From Micromonospora sicca (GTDB taxonomy: Bacteria; Actinomycetota; Actinomycetes; Mycobacteriales; Micromonosporaceae), in NCBI RefSeq assembly GCF_003172935.1, contig NZ_QGKS01000258.1, positions 22,799 through 86,798 of the forward strand: DNA of 64,000 nt, written 5' to 3'. The notes beneath the pieces are model-generated. The model saw nothing but the letters and a program-made list of their open reading frames with translations, was not told the DNA's origin and did no database searches. The stretch's first letter is position 1; every line of letters starts with the position of its first letter. The translations under genes and the position numbers were made by a program. Below are positions 36,892-46,500 of the stretch, piece by piece.

Positions 36892-37908
36892 GTGCGTCGG
36901 ATCGAAGCGGAATGGGTACGTCGACTCCCGGATTTACAACTGGATCGTGTTCTTGCGCCACCTTCGCTGGAGCCGGTAGTCAGATACCACTTACTCGACC
37001 GAACAGTAAGTGTGCTGGACGAGCAGTTGCAGCCGATCCAGCGGCTGTTCTTGGACGTGCCACCCACAGCAAAGCTTCTTGCCGCAAGTCCGGACCTGGC
37101 GACCGTCGTCGTGACCGACACCCGTCGGGTCATCATCATGGCGGCAGGCCGGCCAATCCCGGTCGAGATTGCGGCAGCCGATTCCGCGACGCTGCTGCCG
37201 GGCGGCCGTCTGCTGGTCACCGCGCCGACACTCGAACGGCTGGAATACAAGGGCCGCGAGTACGACGCCAAGGGCGAGCACCTGGTGTTCCTGGTGGATC
37301 TAGGTTCGGGACATGTCCTGGACCAAGCCGTTCTTGATGCGGTGGACGCCAGCGTGACCACCGTGCCTCATCCGCACGACGGGTCGGTGGTCCTGGATGC
37401 AGCTATGGGTCAGGACGGCGCTTTGATCTATGTCGCCCGGGTGCTGGACGACAGGATCAAGGTGGAGCTTGTCGCCGAGAACGTGGTCGCGGCGAGCTTC
37501 GCACCGTCCGGAGATCGCCTGCTGCTCATGCCTCACCCCAGCTTCGATAACAAGATATCCGTCCTGGAATGGCCGAGCCAGCGTCCCCTTGCTCGGCTCC
37601 ACGCGGACGATCTGGCAATCGACGACTTCGTATTCACCCTGTACGGATGTTTCCTGAGCGACCGGCGGGTACTCCTCGACACCTACGAACACGGGCTGTT
37701 GCTGTGCTCCGGCGAGCTCAGCCCTGTGGCGTGGATCAGCCTGAATCCGCCCTTTGAAACGAGCGACGTGGAGGTGTCGACAATGCGCGTGTCGCCAGAG
37801 GCCGTGTTCGGTGTCGCAGAGGACGTGTTCGCTGCCGACATCCGGGATGGGACGTCCCTCTCTTGGACCCTTTGGCGAATCCCGCCTTCGAGAGTTGATG
37901 CAGGCTGA
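36892..37908 (+). CDS. Hypothetical beta-propeller-like protein
   Basis: About 338 residues from GTG 36892, chosen for AGGA 7 bases upstream. The protein is built of repeated beta-strand blocks that look like propeller blades (KLLAASPDLATVVVTDTRRVIIMAAG; VVAASFAPSGDRLLLMPHPSFDNKISVLEW; MRVSPEAVFGVAEDVFAADI). The SPxxxxVV/SGDRLLL patterns are common in WD40-like and TolB-like repeats. No signal peptide or catalytic motif was seen. Function unknown. Confidence 0.6.
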   Translation: MRRIEAEWVRRLPDLQLDRVLAPPSLEPVVRYHLLDRTVSVLDEQLQPIQRLFLDVPPTAKLLAASPDLATVVVTDTRRVIIMAAGRPIPVEIAAADSATLLPGGRLLVTAPTLERLEYKGREYDAKGEHLVFLVDLGSGHVLDQAVLDAVDASVTTVPHPHDGSVVLDAAMGQDGALIYVARVLDDRIKVELVAENVVAASFAPSGDRLLLMPHPSFDNKISVLEWPSQRPLARLHADDLAIDDFVFTLYGCFLSDRRVLLDTYEHGLLLCSGELSPVAWISLNPPFETSDVEVSTMRVSPEAVFGVAEDVFAADIRDGTSLSWTLWRIPPSRVDAG

Positions 37909-38428
37909 TAATCGAGGCGAGCCCGGGTCTCGCGCCATGGGGTACGTGCCACGCCGGGGAAGGCGGGTCTCCTGTCGGACAGTCGTAGACCGCCCAGCCT
38001 CCTCGGACGGGTACCAGGCGCAGCACGCCCCCCGGGCTCCTAGCACTGGGGAAGATCGATGATTCATGGTCTGAAGGCAGCACTTGTACCCAGGCCCAGG
38101 CATCGATGTCCAGTTAGCGAGGCCTTGAAGCTACGTCGCCACGATGGCATCCGCTTCTCGGCAGATGAGGACGTCGCCCGGTTGACCAGCGCGACCCACG
38201 GACGTTGACGCCTTCGGGCCGCTGAAGAGGTTACGGGGCGGAAAGCCCTGGTCTGCGCGCTGCAGGTGGATGGTGCGGGCATCAGTACTTCGCTCCGAAG
38301 GGGTGTTCTCCAAGCCGGTCAACGGGGATCGCGCCGGCTGGGCTCGCACGAGCGGTGGTCGGTGCATTCGCAGGCCAACCAGAGAGATCAGCAAGCCGCA
38401 ATGCGAAGGCATCAGTACGCTCGCGACC
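37909..38428. other. Gene-poor stretch with repeat copy
   Basis: About 520 bases. Contains module 1 copy D at 38162-38262. An open frame runs into the next gene from 38270, but its upstream part is repeat sequence rather than protein. Confidence 0.5.
38162..38262 (+). repeat. Dispersed repeat, module 1, copy D
   Basis: Aligns to 7245-7365 over GAGGACGTCGCCCGGTTGACCAG through CTTCGGGCCGCTGAAGAGG to CCCTGGTCTGCGCGCTGCAGG, with several small indels. It is more decayed than copies A and C and its reading frame is broken. Confidence 0.6.
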
Positions 38429-39202
38429 ATGGTCGAGGGCTTCGTCTACGTAGAGAACGAGCGGCCGGGTGTCATGGCCAGGGCGACACCCGGGACGAGG
38501 GTGGCGAAGACATCGTTCGAGCCGCCGTGGATCGTCGTGGACCGCTCGCTCGAACAGATCATCGTCGCACGGTGGCCCGGCAGGTTGTTCCGGGTGGCGG
38601 TCGTACCACCGTCCTCGGCCGCAGAGCGGGCCGCGATGGCACGCGCCGCCCAAGGGCTGGTGTCCGGCGCCGGCTACGTTCGCGCGCTGGCGGTGGACGT
38701 ACTGGCCGAGCTTCCGCCGGCGCTGCTTTTCGGTTCCCAGGGCCGAGCCATCGTCGAGGTGATCGAGGTGGCCCGGTCTCTCACGGAGGAGAGAGCCACA
38801 CTGCTCGCGTCGGCGGACCACCCAGCGGCGGGCGAAACCTACAGCGCCGCATGGGCCAGGTGGACGGGCACCGTCCACGCTGCAGATGAACGAGACCGGG
38901 ACCATTCCGCGACGATCGGCCACCACCAGCCCGGCCGTGCCACCTCGCCCATCGGAGCGGGCTTCACCGTGCTGCACACGGCCGTGACCGACAGCGCCCA
39001 GCTCCGCGGCCGCCCCGGCGCCCTGAGAGTGAACCCCGACGGCGAGCAACTGCTCGACGAGACCTGGGCGACGGCCGGAAGCGCACTGCTCCACGCCGCC
39101 ATGGCCTTCGGCGCGCCGGAACTGGTCACCGGCGCCGAGGCCGCCGTATTGACAGCCGCGTGGCGAGCCGTGCTCAGCGACGAGCGGCGCGGCACCACGT
39201 GA
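38429..39202 (+). CDS. Hypothetical protein
   Basis: About 257 residues from ATG 38429. Visible features: FVYVENERPGVMARATPGTR, a hydrophobic-helical centre (LVSGAGYVRALAVDVLAELPPALLFG), and a C-terminal half of moderate helix content. The N-terminal ~110 residues look folded (WIVVDRSLEQIIVARWPGRLFRVAVV). No recognised family. It is flanked by repeat copies on both sides. Confidence 0.5.
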   Translation: MVEGFVYVENERPGVMARATPGTRVAKTSFEPPWIVVDRSLEQIIVARWPGRLFRVAVVPPSSAAERAAMARAAQGLVSGAGYVRALAVDVLAELPPALLFGSQGRAIVEVIEVARSLTEERATLLASADHPAAGETYSAAWARWTGTVHAADERDRDHSATIGHHQPGRATSPIGAGFTVLHTAVTDSAQLRGRPGALRVNPDGEQLLDETWATAGSALLHAAMAFGAPELVTGAEAAVLTAAWRAVLSDERRGTT

Positions 39203-39321
39203 CGCTCCCTGTTCACTCACCAGGCAACGACAGGGACCGGCACACGGCGGACACGGCACTGACATGCCCCCCACCAGCCGGACACCGCGCAAAGCCTGCC
39301 GTCGTCCGCCCACGACGGCGA

Positions 39322-39385
39322 CCCCTTCGGACTCACCGAAGAGGTCACCAACGTGGAAGCACTGGTCAGCGCGTTGCCGGTGGGA
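39322..39385 (+). repeat. Dispersed repeat, module 1, copy C
   Basis: Hairpin CTTCGG-actca-CCGAAG, then GAGGTCACC and CTGGTCAGCGCG. The + frame translation reads FGLTEEVTNVEALVSALPVG. Differences from copy A are largely at third codon positions. Confidence 0.65.
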
Positions 39386-39527
39386 AAACCGTCCCACGTC
39401 CCGGAATCCGTCGTGACGTCCGCCGGCCTGCCACCATAGCTGCCAATCAATACACACCCTCACCGGCTGACTGCTCGGTGGCCCGCCGACGCCGCCAATG
39501 CGAGCCGACCGCGAACGAACCGCGAGG

Positions 39528-39930
39528 TGACCTCTTCGGTCTTCACTGGGAGGTCAAACAGATCCCGCCGCCGCATCATTGCTGGTCAGCGCCTTAGCCG
39601 ACGTGATGCCGGTTGACCACTTCTGTCGCGGTGACCACTTCGTCAACGTGCACCCAATCTGCTCCCAGCGCAAGGATCGGCCCGGCCGCTGATCCCTTAC
39701 CGCACTGACCTGCACATACTCTTTCACCAGGTCTAATAGAGCGACGTCGAAGTTAGCGCGCTGCCGTTGAGCACTGCGTGTGAAGCAGGACGCTGCACCG
39801 ACTCTGACCTGCAAAAACGCGAAGCCGCAGGCAGGGGTGGGTGCGGTTGCGTGCAGTCGGATGCCGTTCGGTGCGGTTGAGGGCCGTTCAGTGCACCCTG
39901 TTGCTCCCAACCTGCTCCCCCGATCCTGGC
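39528..39930 (+). repeat. Dispersed repeat, module 2, copy C, with 10-bp array
   Basis: Nearly identical to 7494-7911 over its first ~280 bases (shared GGGAGGTCAAACAGATCC and CATCATTGCTGGTCAGC). Five 10-base units lie at 39841-39890, followed by GTGCACCCTGTTGCTCCCAA. CTGACCTGC at 39806 and GCAGGCAG at 39827 form an imperfect inverted repeat. Confidence 0.75.
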
Positions 39931-40179
39931 CCGTGACCGGGTTGCCGCAGCCAGGCTGAGACGGGCCGTCTTACAGGTCGTTCGCAGAGTTCGTGGCCGC
40001 TTACCGCTTGCCCGAGCGGCCCTGGCTGGCGTCGGCGTCCGGCCAGCCACCGTTAGGCTCAGCCGCTCCCGACCCGCTCCCACGACCCGCTTGTCAACCG
40101 GACGTGCTCAGGAATACCGCCGCCCCATCAGCGGCAGATGACGGCACCGTCTCGACGCCGCGAGCGGGGCTCTGACGGT

Positions 40180-40815
40180 TCAGAGGGCGGCGATTGAGGC
40201 GGGAGCTCGTTCTTGCCGAGCCAGCGCACGTATTACGTTCAGGGAACCGTGTCGCCAGACTGCGAGGCTGCTCAGCAGCTTGATTGTCGCTCCGGCCGCT
40301 GTCTCTGGCATCGCTGGCGTGGGCAAGCCGAGACTGACTGCCAGGTCGTCGACATGCACGACCAGCTCCACGACCCGGGTCAGTAGGAAGTCATCGACCT
40401 GCAGACTCCAGTCGCCGAGGTCCACGATTCGGTCCGCCGGTTGTGCCGGCACCATGGCACGTAGGTCGGTCAACGCAGCGTCGACAATGTCCGCCAGCTC
40501 TGTAGCGGTGGTCGACGCGGCTGCCTGCTCGCTGCGGCGGCGGATGCCGACGTTGTCAGCGCTGTCGACGCCTGAAGTTACCCAGGCGTTGCCGGTGAAG
40601 TGCTCCAGCACCGAGATAGCTGATGCTCCTGGCGCTGCGGCAAGGAAGGTCACGGTGTGGGTGACCTGGTTAGCTAGATGACGGGCGAGGCCGCCGGTGG
40701 AGAAGTCGGGCAACGCGCTGGGGGCGGACCATCGCTCGACCAGCAGCGGTTCACGTAGAAGGACCGCAGCGGTCTTAGCGACGTCCAGGAACGCAGGTCG
40801 GATCATCGAGTGCAC
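40180..40815 (-). CDS. Maleylpyruvate isomerase-like (MDMPI/DinB-fold) protein
   Basis: A 211-residue protein of the mycothiol-dependent maleylpyruvate isomerase-like group. The N-terminal helical bundle has DFSTGGLARHLANQVTHTVTFL, and the conserved metal/thiol region is VVELVVHVDDLAVSLGLPTP. The family is typical of actinobacteria and often acts as mycothiol S-transferases. Start: GTG base 40815 or ATG 40806; no strong ribosome site. It lies beside the disrupted TetR gene (150 bases) and may have been controlled by it. Confidence 0.75.
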   Translation of the reverse strand: MHSMIRPAFLDVAKTAAVLLREPLLVERWSAPSALPDFSTGGLARHLANQVTHTVTFLAAAPGASAISVLEHFTGNAWVTSGVDSADNVGIRRRSEQAAASTTATELADIVDAALTDLRAMVPAQPADRIVDLGDWSLQVDDFLLTRVVELVVHVDDLAVSLGLPTPAMPETAAGATIKLLSSLAVWRHGSLNVIRALARQERAPASIAAL

Positions 40816-40948
40816 GTTATACGGGCGCGGCGTCTATCGTCGCCCGTGCTCGCGCGCCTGTGAGGAGCGGATCTTGGTCGGCGTGCACGCACATCGGCAT
40901 GTCCGGAAGCCGGCTCGTCGGATACGTCGTCCAGACGCTGTCGTCGTG

Positions 40949-41500
40949 TCAGGACCGGTTGTCGGACGTCCACCCCTGCTGGTGGAGCCTTTCGAACCCG
41001 TCGAGCACAGGTCGACCGCAAACTCGAACTCGAACTGGTCATCGCAGCCGTGGCCCACGACCGACGCTTCGTCATGGCTGGCGGCCATAGCTATCTCCGC
41101 GATGTGGGGATACCTGCCTGCCATCTCGTCGAACATGGCTTTCTGCATATCCGGGTCGGCGGGTAGCGGTGAGGCGGGAAAGAGTTCCTGAGTGAATCCC
41201 CACACGCGGCTTCCTAGAACGTGCATCACATGGTGGGTGAGGTCGACGGAGAAGCCGCCGGCCCGGAACATCCCGACGATTGAGTTCAGGTAGTCCAGCA
41301 CGACCGGGGTGGGCTGGGGACGGGACTCGATGACGCGCGACGCCCAGGGGTGTTGCAACAAAACTTTTCGGGCCGAAAGGATGCGCTGGCGGATCCCGGC
41401 CTTCCAGTCGGTGCCGGGGACCGGTGGATCGATCTCGCCGACGACGACGTCGACCATCCCGTCGAGGAGCTGTTCCTTGTTGGCCACATGCTTGTAGAGC
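40949..41500 (-). pseudogene. TetR-family regulator, 5' end cut off by IS and frameshifted near the C-terminus
   Basis: The fragment starts at the IS left end with TLYKHVANKEQLLDGM, the end of the TetR DNA-binding helix-turn-helix. It continues through a TetR_C-type ligand domain (DLTHHVMHVLGSRVWGFTQELF, DDQFEFEFAVDL). Near 41010 one base is missing: the expected LVLDGFERLHQQGW is found only in the next frame, which ends at a stop near 40949. The first ~45 residues are absent; the IS at 41501 sits exactly at the break. The gene cannot make a functional repressor. Confidence 0.85.
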
Positions 41501-42676
41501 GTGTGGGGCTCGAATACTCGGTTCGGCTGTCTGAAGTGCGGTTCTGTGCGAGCTCGAGCCCTGCGCAGCCGTCATGCTCGTGGCCATGAGCGCGTCGTTG
41601 CTGTACCTGCTGTTTCGCCAGATCCTGCAGATGTTGTCCCAGATCGCCCGCCACGGTGGGGCCAAGGATGCGGAAATCCTGGTGCTCCGCCACCAGGTGG
41701 CGGTGCTGCGCCGGCAGGTGCACCGCCCCGACCTGCAACCCGCCGACCGGGTGGTGCTGGCAGTGTTGTCGCGGCTGCTGCCCCGCCACCGTTGGTCGGC
41801 GTTCTTCGTCACCCCGGCCACGCTGCTGCGGTGGCACCGTGAGCTGGTCGCCCGTCGCTGGACGTACCCGCACGCACGACCCGGCCGGCCACCTGTCGAC
41901 AAGCAGGTCGGTGACCTGGTGCTGCGACTCGCGGCGGAGAACCCGACGTGGGGGCACCGCCGGATTCAAGGCGAACTGCTCAACCTCGGGCATCAGGTGG
42001 CGGCCAGTACGGTATGGAAGATCCTCCACCGGGCCGGGATGGACCCGGCACCACGCCGGTCCGGACTGACCTGGCAGCAGTTCCTGACCTCCCAGGCGCA
42101 CACGATCCTGGCGTGCGATTTCTTCACGGTCGACACGGTGTTGCTCAAGCGGATCTACGTGCTGTTCTTCGTGGAGATCGCCACCCGCGAGGTCCACGTC
42201 GTCGGGGTGACCGCGCATCCGACCGGCGCCTGGGCGGCGCAGCAGGCGCGAAATTTGCTGATGAACCTCGATCAGCGTGCTGCTGGTCTGCGGTTCCTGC
42301 TCCGCGACCGGGATACCAAGTTCACCGCCGTCTTCGACGGGGTGTTCGCCGCCGAAGGTATCGACGTGATCAAGACGCCACCGCAGGCGCCCCGGGCGAA
42401 CGCGTTCGCCGAACGATGGGTGGGCACCGTACGCCGGGAATGCACCGACCGGATGCTCATCGTCGGCGAGCGCCACCTCGCGGCCGTCCTCACCGAGTAC
42501 ACGGCCCACTACAACAGCCACCGCCCACATCGATCGCTCGCCCAGCAGCCGCCCAACCCGCCGTCGGGAGTCAGTGACTTGACCGCCGCCAGGGTTCGAC
42601 GGCGCCCGATCCTCGGCGGGCTGATCAACGAGTATTCGCAGGCAGCGTAGCCGAACCGGCTTTACGAGCCCCACAC
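41501..42676 (+). mobile_element. rve-type insertion sequence inside a TetR gene
   Basis: Ends are 28-base inverted repeats (41501-41528 and 42649-42676), beginning GTGTGGGGCTCG and closing with GGTTCGGCT, with a divergent 7-base centre. One transposase is carried on the + strand. No clear target duplication was found, and the missing TetR N-terminus is not recognisable to the right, so a deletion may accompany the insertion. Confidence 0.85.
41574..42650 (+). CDS. Integrase-core (rve) DDE transposase
   Basis: A 358-residue transposase of the single-ORF IS3/IS481-like group. The N-terminal helix-turn-helix region is [18 protein letters not shown]. The catalytic core has Asp in TILACDFFTVD, Asp in FLLRDRDTKFT, and Glu in [19 protein letters not shown]. 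The C-terminus ends GGLINEYSQAA. It is intact. A related copy lies at 55650 and a decayed one at 32767. ATG 41586 is an alternative start. Confidence 0.92.
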   Translation: MLVAMSASLLYLLFRQILQMLSQIARHGGAKDAEILVLRHQVAVLRRQVHRPDLQPADRVVLAVLSRLLPRHRWSAFFVTPATLLRWHRELVARRWTYPHARPGRPPVDKQVGDLVLRLAAENPTWGHRRIQGELLNLGHQVAASTVWKILHRAGMDPAPRRSGLTWQQFLTSQAHTILACDFFTVDTVLLKRIYVLFFVEIATREVHVVGVTAHPTGAWAAQQARNLLMNLDQRAAGLRFLLRDRDTKFTAVFDGVFAAEGIDVIKTPPQAPRANAFAERWVGTVRRECTDRMLIVGERHLAAVLTEYTAHYNSHRPHRSLAQQPPNPPSGVSDLTAARVRRRPILGGLINEYSQAA

Positions 42677-43063
42677 GCTTCACCTATATCAAGAGCGCCC
42701 GACTACGCCGGACGCACGCGCGCGCTACACCTACGGCCCGCGCGCACGCACCCACGCAACTGGGCGTCAGAACAGCGAAGGCAGCCTAAGCCGAGGCACG
42801 CTTGGCCGTGACGATCGCTTCACGGGTCGGCATTGACGTAGCAACCGGCGATCGACGCCACGCCGCTAGCGACGTGCCACCGAGGTGCCCAGCGAACTGT
42901 CGCTATCGGACAGACGACATCAATCAATTCGCATATAACCGCATCGTCTGACAGCAACCCTGACAGCAACCCAGGCGGACAGACACGCCCGCCAGCGCAC
43001 ACCGGATCGGCGCCAACACGTTCCGTAACTGCGGACAATCGAGCCCATCGCGAAGCCCCAGGA
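42677..43063. other. Intergenic gap right of the IS
   Basis: About 390 bases without a convincing gene. The left side is GC-rich and CG-repetitive (ACGCGCGCGC-like); the right side falls in GC and leads into the immunity gene. No inverted repeat of note. Confidence 0.4.
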
Positions 43064-43513
43064 CTATTGAACGCCTTCCCAAGACTTCCAGACTTGGTCA
43101 TCGTTCCGCATCAGGTCTGGGCTGATAAGAGCCATATGCAGAACCCTAGCGAGCCGCGAAAACACGACCTGCGACGAGCCAATCTCACCTGCCAGAACCA
43201 CTACTACGCACAACCCAAGCTCTCGTGCAGACTTACGGATAATCGCCTCGTACTCCGGCTCGGACATCCCGTCAATTACACGATCACCTGAAACAGAGAT
43301 GCTAGCCGCCAGTTCCGCATTGAGCCCTGGGTCAACCAGCACCTCAGCATTATCTGGTGAAAACCTTCCCGCTACCAGCCCGTAGGACGATGGGTGGCCA
43401 ATTCGCCCACGGTACTCCACGCCAACGGTCCCCTCATCCAGCGGCACCGGACCGTCTTGACCTGCCCAGATCGTGATGCGCGACAACGCCCCGCGCTTGA
43501 ATTCACTGATCAT
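43064..43513 (-). CDS. Candidate immunity protein for the RHS toxin
   Basis: A 149-residue protein of no recognised family. It has a mostly beta N-terminus (ISRITIWAGQDGPVPLDEGTVGVEYRGRIG) and a helical C-terminus. ATG start base 43513 has AAGGGAGAA about 9 bases upstream. It begins 50 bases after the RHS gene stop on the same strand. Like the RHS tip, it is noticeably lower in GC than the rest of the region. That arrangement is standard for a polymorphic toxin's immunity gene. Function is inferred from position only. Confidence 0.7.
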   Translation of the reverse strand: MISEFKRGALSRITIWAGQDGPVPLDEGTVGVEYRGRIGHPSSYGLVAGRFSPDNAEVLVDPGLNAELAASISVSGDRVIDGMSEPEYEAIIRKSARELGLCVVVVLAGEIGSSQVVFSRLARVLHMALISPDLMRNDDQVWKSWEGVQ

Positions 43514-43563
43514 GTTCGAATTCTCCCTTTGTCACGTCTGGGCAGGGTTCAACAATATGGGGG

Positions 43564-46500
43564 TCAGCATCCCCTCGGAGGCAACCCATTCTGCTTGCGC
43601 CACCACGGACCAAATGACTCGTCCTTGTCAATGATATCGATATCATAATTCTGGCCCGGCGGATGAGTACGCAACGCCGCCTCGTGTGCCTCTTCATAGC
43701 TCATCCCATTTGCCATGAGATTTGCCTCCGTAAGCTCATGACTCATGAAGTTCTGTTGACTGCTGGACAAGGGTGCTCCGCTGGAAATTGACCCCCTGAT
43801 TCGAGCAATCATCTCGTCATTCGCTGGCGACCAATACTCGCCAGAAAGATGCTGTGCAACGATATCAATATCATTGATCGAATAGCCGCCTGAGTACCCA
43901 CCGTCATTATGTACGAGTACCGGCGTGTTACCGGCCAGGACGTAGTAGGTGTGGAACTCATCGACGGTGAGGTTGTGCATGACCTTGGCGCCGGTGTACG
44001 AGCGGACGGTGGTGACGGTCATGGTGTGACCGTCGGGGGTGGCTAGGTGTTCGCCGGTTTGGAGGTCGGCGGCGTCGACCCACTGGTGGCGGGTCTGGCT
44101 CCAGAAGGGGTGGTGTTGCGTGGTACTGAGGACGCTGGCCTTGCCGTCGTCTCCGATGATGGTGACGTCGGCCAGGTCGGTGTCGTTGTTGGTGTGGACG
44201 GCATTGACCGCGCGGGTCTCGGTCCGTCCGGTTTCTGGGTCGGTGGTCAGAACCTTGTCACCGACCGACAGATCTTTGATGGGCTTGCTGGAGCCGTCTG
44301 CCAGTTCAACTTGGGTTTCGGGGTCGAAGCTATTGGCACATGCCTTGAAGAGGCGTAGGCCGGCCCCTTCAGCCTCACCGGCGAACTTCCCTGTGATGCC
44401 GGCCCCAACCATCGCACCGGCAACCTCGGGGTCGACCCAGCCTTGGTAGTAGCCTGCGGCTTGCATGCAGGCGCCGATGCCGAATGCGAATCCGGGCGTG
44501 TAGTACCCGCATTGCATTGAGGCTTCGACCTGTTCCGGCGGCAGCCCTGACTCCAGGTTCTGTCGGGCGACATGACAGGAGCTGGGCGAGACCTGGCATT
44601 CCTTGTTTTGCGGGCCGTAGCGGAGCTTAACGTTGAGCTTGCGCGCGTTTAGCGTTGGTTCGAAATGCTTGTTGCACGCGTTGTCATTGACGCAGGGTCC
44701 TGCGGATTCGCTGCCAGGCTGCTCTAGCGCACCATCGGGATCGTGGCCGTCATAATGACATCCACCGCCGCCGTGGATACACGGGTCGAGGCCGGACGGG
44801 TCCGTCAGCGTGGCAGGGTTGTTGTCGCTGTAGCTGTACCCGTTCCATTGTTGCGGATTATTGAAGTCAATCAGCGGATCTACGGAGGTGAATCGCCCGA
44901 TGAATGGGTCGTATTCGCGGGCGCCGAGGTGGGTGAGACCGGTGGGGTCCTGGGTGCCGCCGACGAAGCCCTTGTCCATGCCGGGTGCCCATGTGCCGAT
45001 GGTGGCGCCCCGCGGTTCGCCGTAGGGGAGCATGTGGCGTTTGGCGACGGCGAGGGTGGTGGCGTTGATGGTGAGTTCGGCGGTGCCGTGGTGGTCGCTG
45101 GCGATCCAGCTGAGGCTGGTGGCGGTGCGGATGGCGATGGTTTGGCCGGCGTGGTTGTAGTAGCGGGTGGCTTTCTTGGTGGCGCCGCTGGTGGTGTAGC
45201 GGACTTCGGTGCCGCCGGGGAGGTAGAGAGTTTTGCCGGTGGGGTCGGTGCGGATGAGTCGGTTGCCGTCGACGTCGTAGATGTAGCTGGTGGTGGCGGA
45301 GTCGGTGGAGCTGAGGACCTTACCTTCGCGGTCCCAGGTCAGGGTTTGGGTGGCGCCGGTGGTGGTGGGTCGGGTTTTGGTGTTGCCGGCGTTGTCGTAG
45401 GTGTAGTTGCGGGACCAGGTGGCGCCGACGCTGGCGGTGACGTTGGTGACGGCGTGTGGCCTGGCCGTGCCGGCGGCCGGGTAGGTGTAGGTGTAGGTGG
45501 TGTTGGTGGTGCCGTGGCGCAGTTCGGTCTTGCGGTTGCCGTTAGGGTCGAGGGTCCAGGTGTGCCAGTACGGGTAGGCGGAGCCGTCGATCTGGGTCCA
45601 CGCGGTGGGCTTGGTAACACAGCTGCCGGACTCGGGGGTCCAGGCTTCGGTCATCTGCTGCAGGTAGTCGAGGGTGAAGCACTGGTGGTCTGCGGTGCCG
45701 CCGTTGGGGGTGTCGTGGATCTCGCTGACGTCACCGGCGTCGTCGTAGGTGTAGTTGTAGTTCGCCGCCTCCGGCTTGAGTTCCGGAACGACGTTGGTGC
45801 TCTTCAACCGGCGGGTGGGCTCGTCGACGGTCGAGGTGACCGCGACGCGGGAGCCGTATGCGCCGAGCTGCCGTTGGGTGAGCTGGCCGAGCTTGTCGTA
45901 AACGATGTCGTAGACGTAGATCTGCGATGCCGACAGCAGGGTGCCGGGGTCGCCGACGTCGGTGTAGCCGAGGGTCAGCTTCTCCGAGGGGAGGTCGGCC
46001 GCGGCGGGCATGGTGACCTGGTAGGGCTGGCCGTTGGCCCGGTAGCTGGTCGTGGTGGTGTAGGTGCAGGTGTTGGGTGTGGCAGCGGCGCACAGGTTCG
46101 ACTCCGCCGCGGGCAGCACCACGGAGGTGGAGGTGGGCCGGCCGAAGGTGTCGTAGGCGTCGACCCGGGACGTGTACTGGTTGCCGCCGGTGAAACGGGT
46201 GGCGGAGGTCAGTTTGCCCTTGCCGTAGGGCAGCGTGTCGTACACCCAGTTGGCACGGAGGGCGCCATTGATGCTGTCGTCGCGCATGGTCGTCTTGCGG
46301 CCGAGCTCGTCGTAGGTATATGCGGTGGTTGCAGTGCCGGTGCCGATAGGGCTGGTGGCGGTGACGACGTTGCCGGCAGCGTCGTAGGTGGTGCTGGTGG
46401 TGCCCTTGTCGGGGTCGACGGCCTGGGTTTGGCGGCCGCGCAGGTCATAGGTGTAGGACCAGACGTTCGCGCCGGTGACGTCGGTGACCGTCTTCAACTG

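Larger units (their letters stand above)
39203..40179. other. Gene-poor repeat region
   Basis: Almost 1 kb with no credible gene. It holds module 1 copy C and module 2 copy C of the dispersed repeat. The 118-codon minus-strand frame at 39554-39910 is entirely within the repeat. Confidence 0.6.

Noticed and set aside
39554..39910. 118-codon minus frame in repeat copy C
   Set aside because: Entirely within module 2; the equivalent frames in copies A and B are interrupted.
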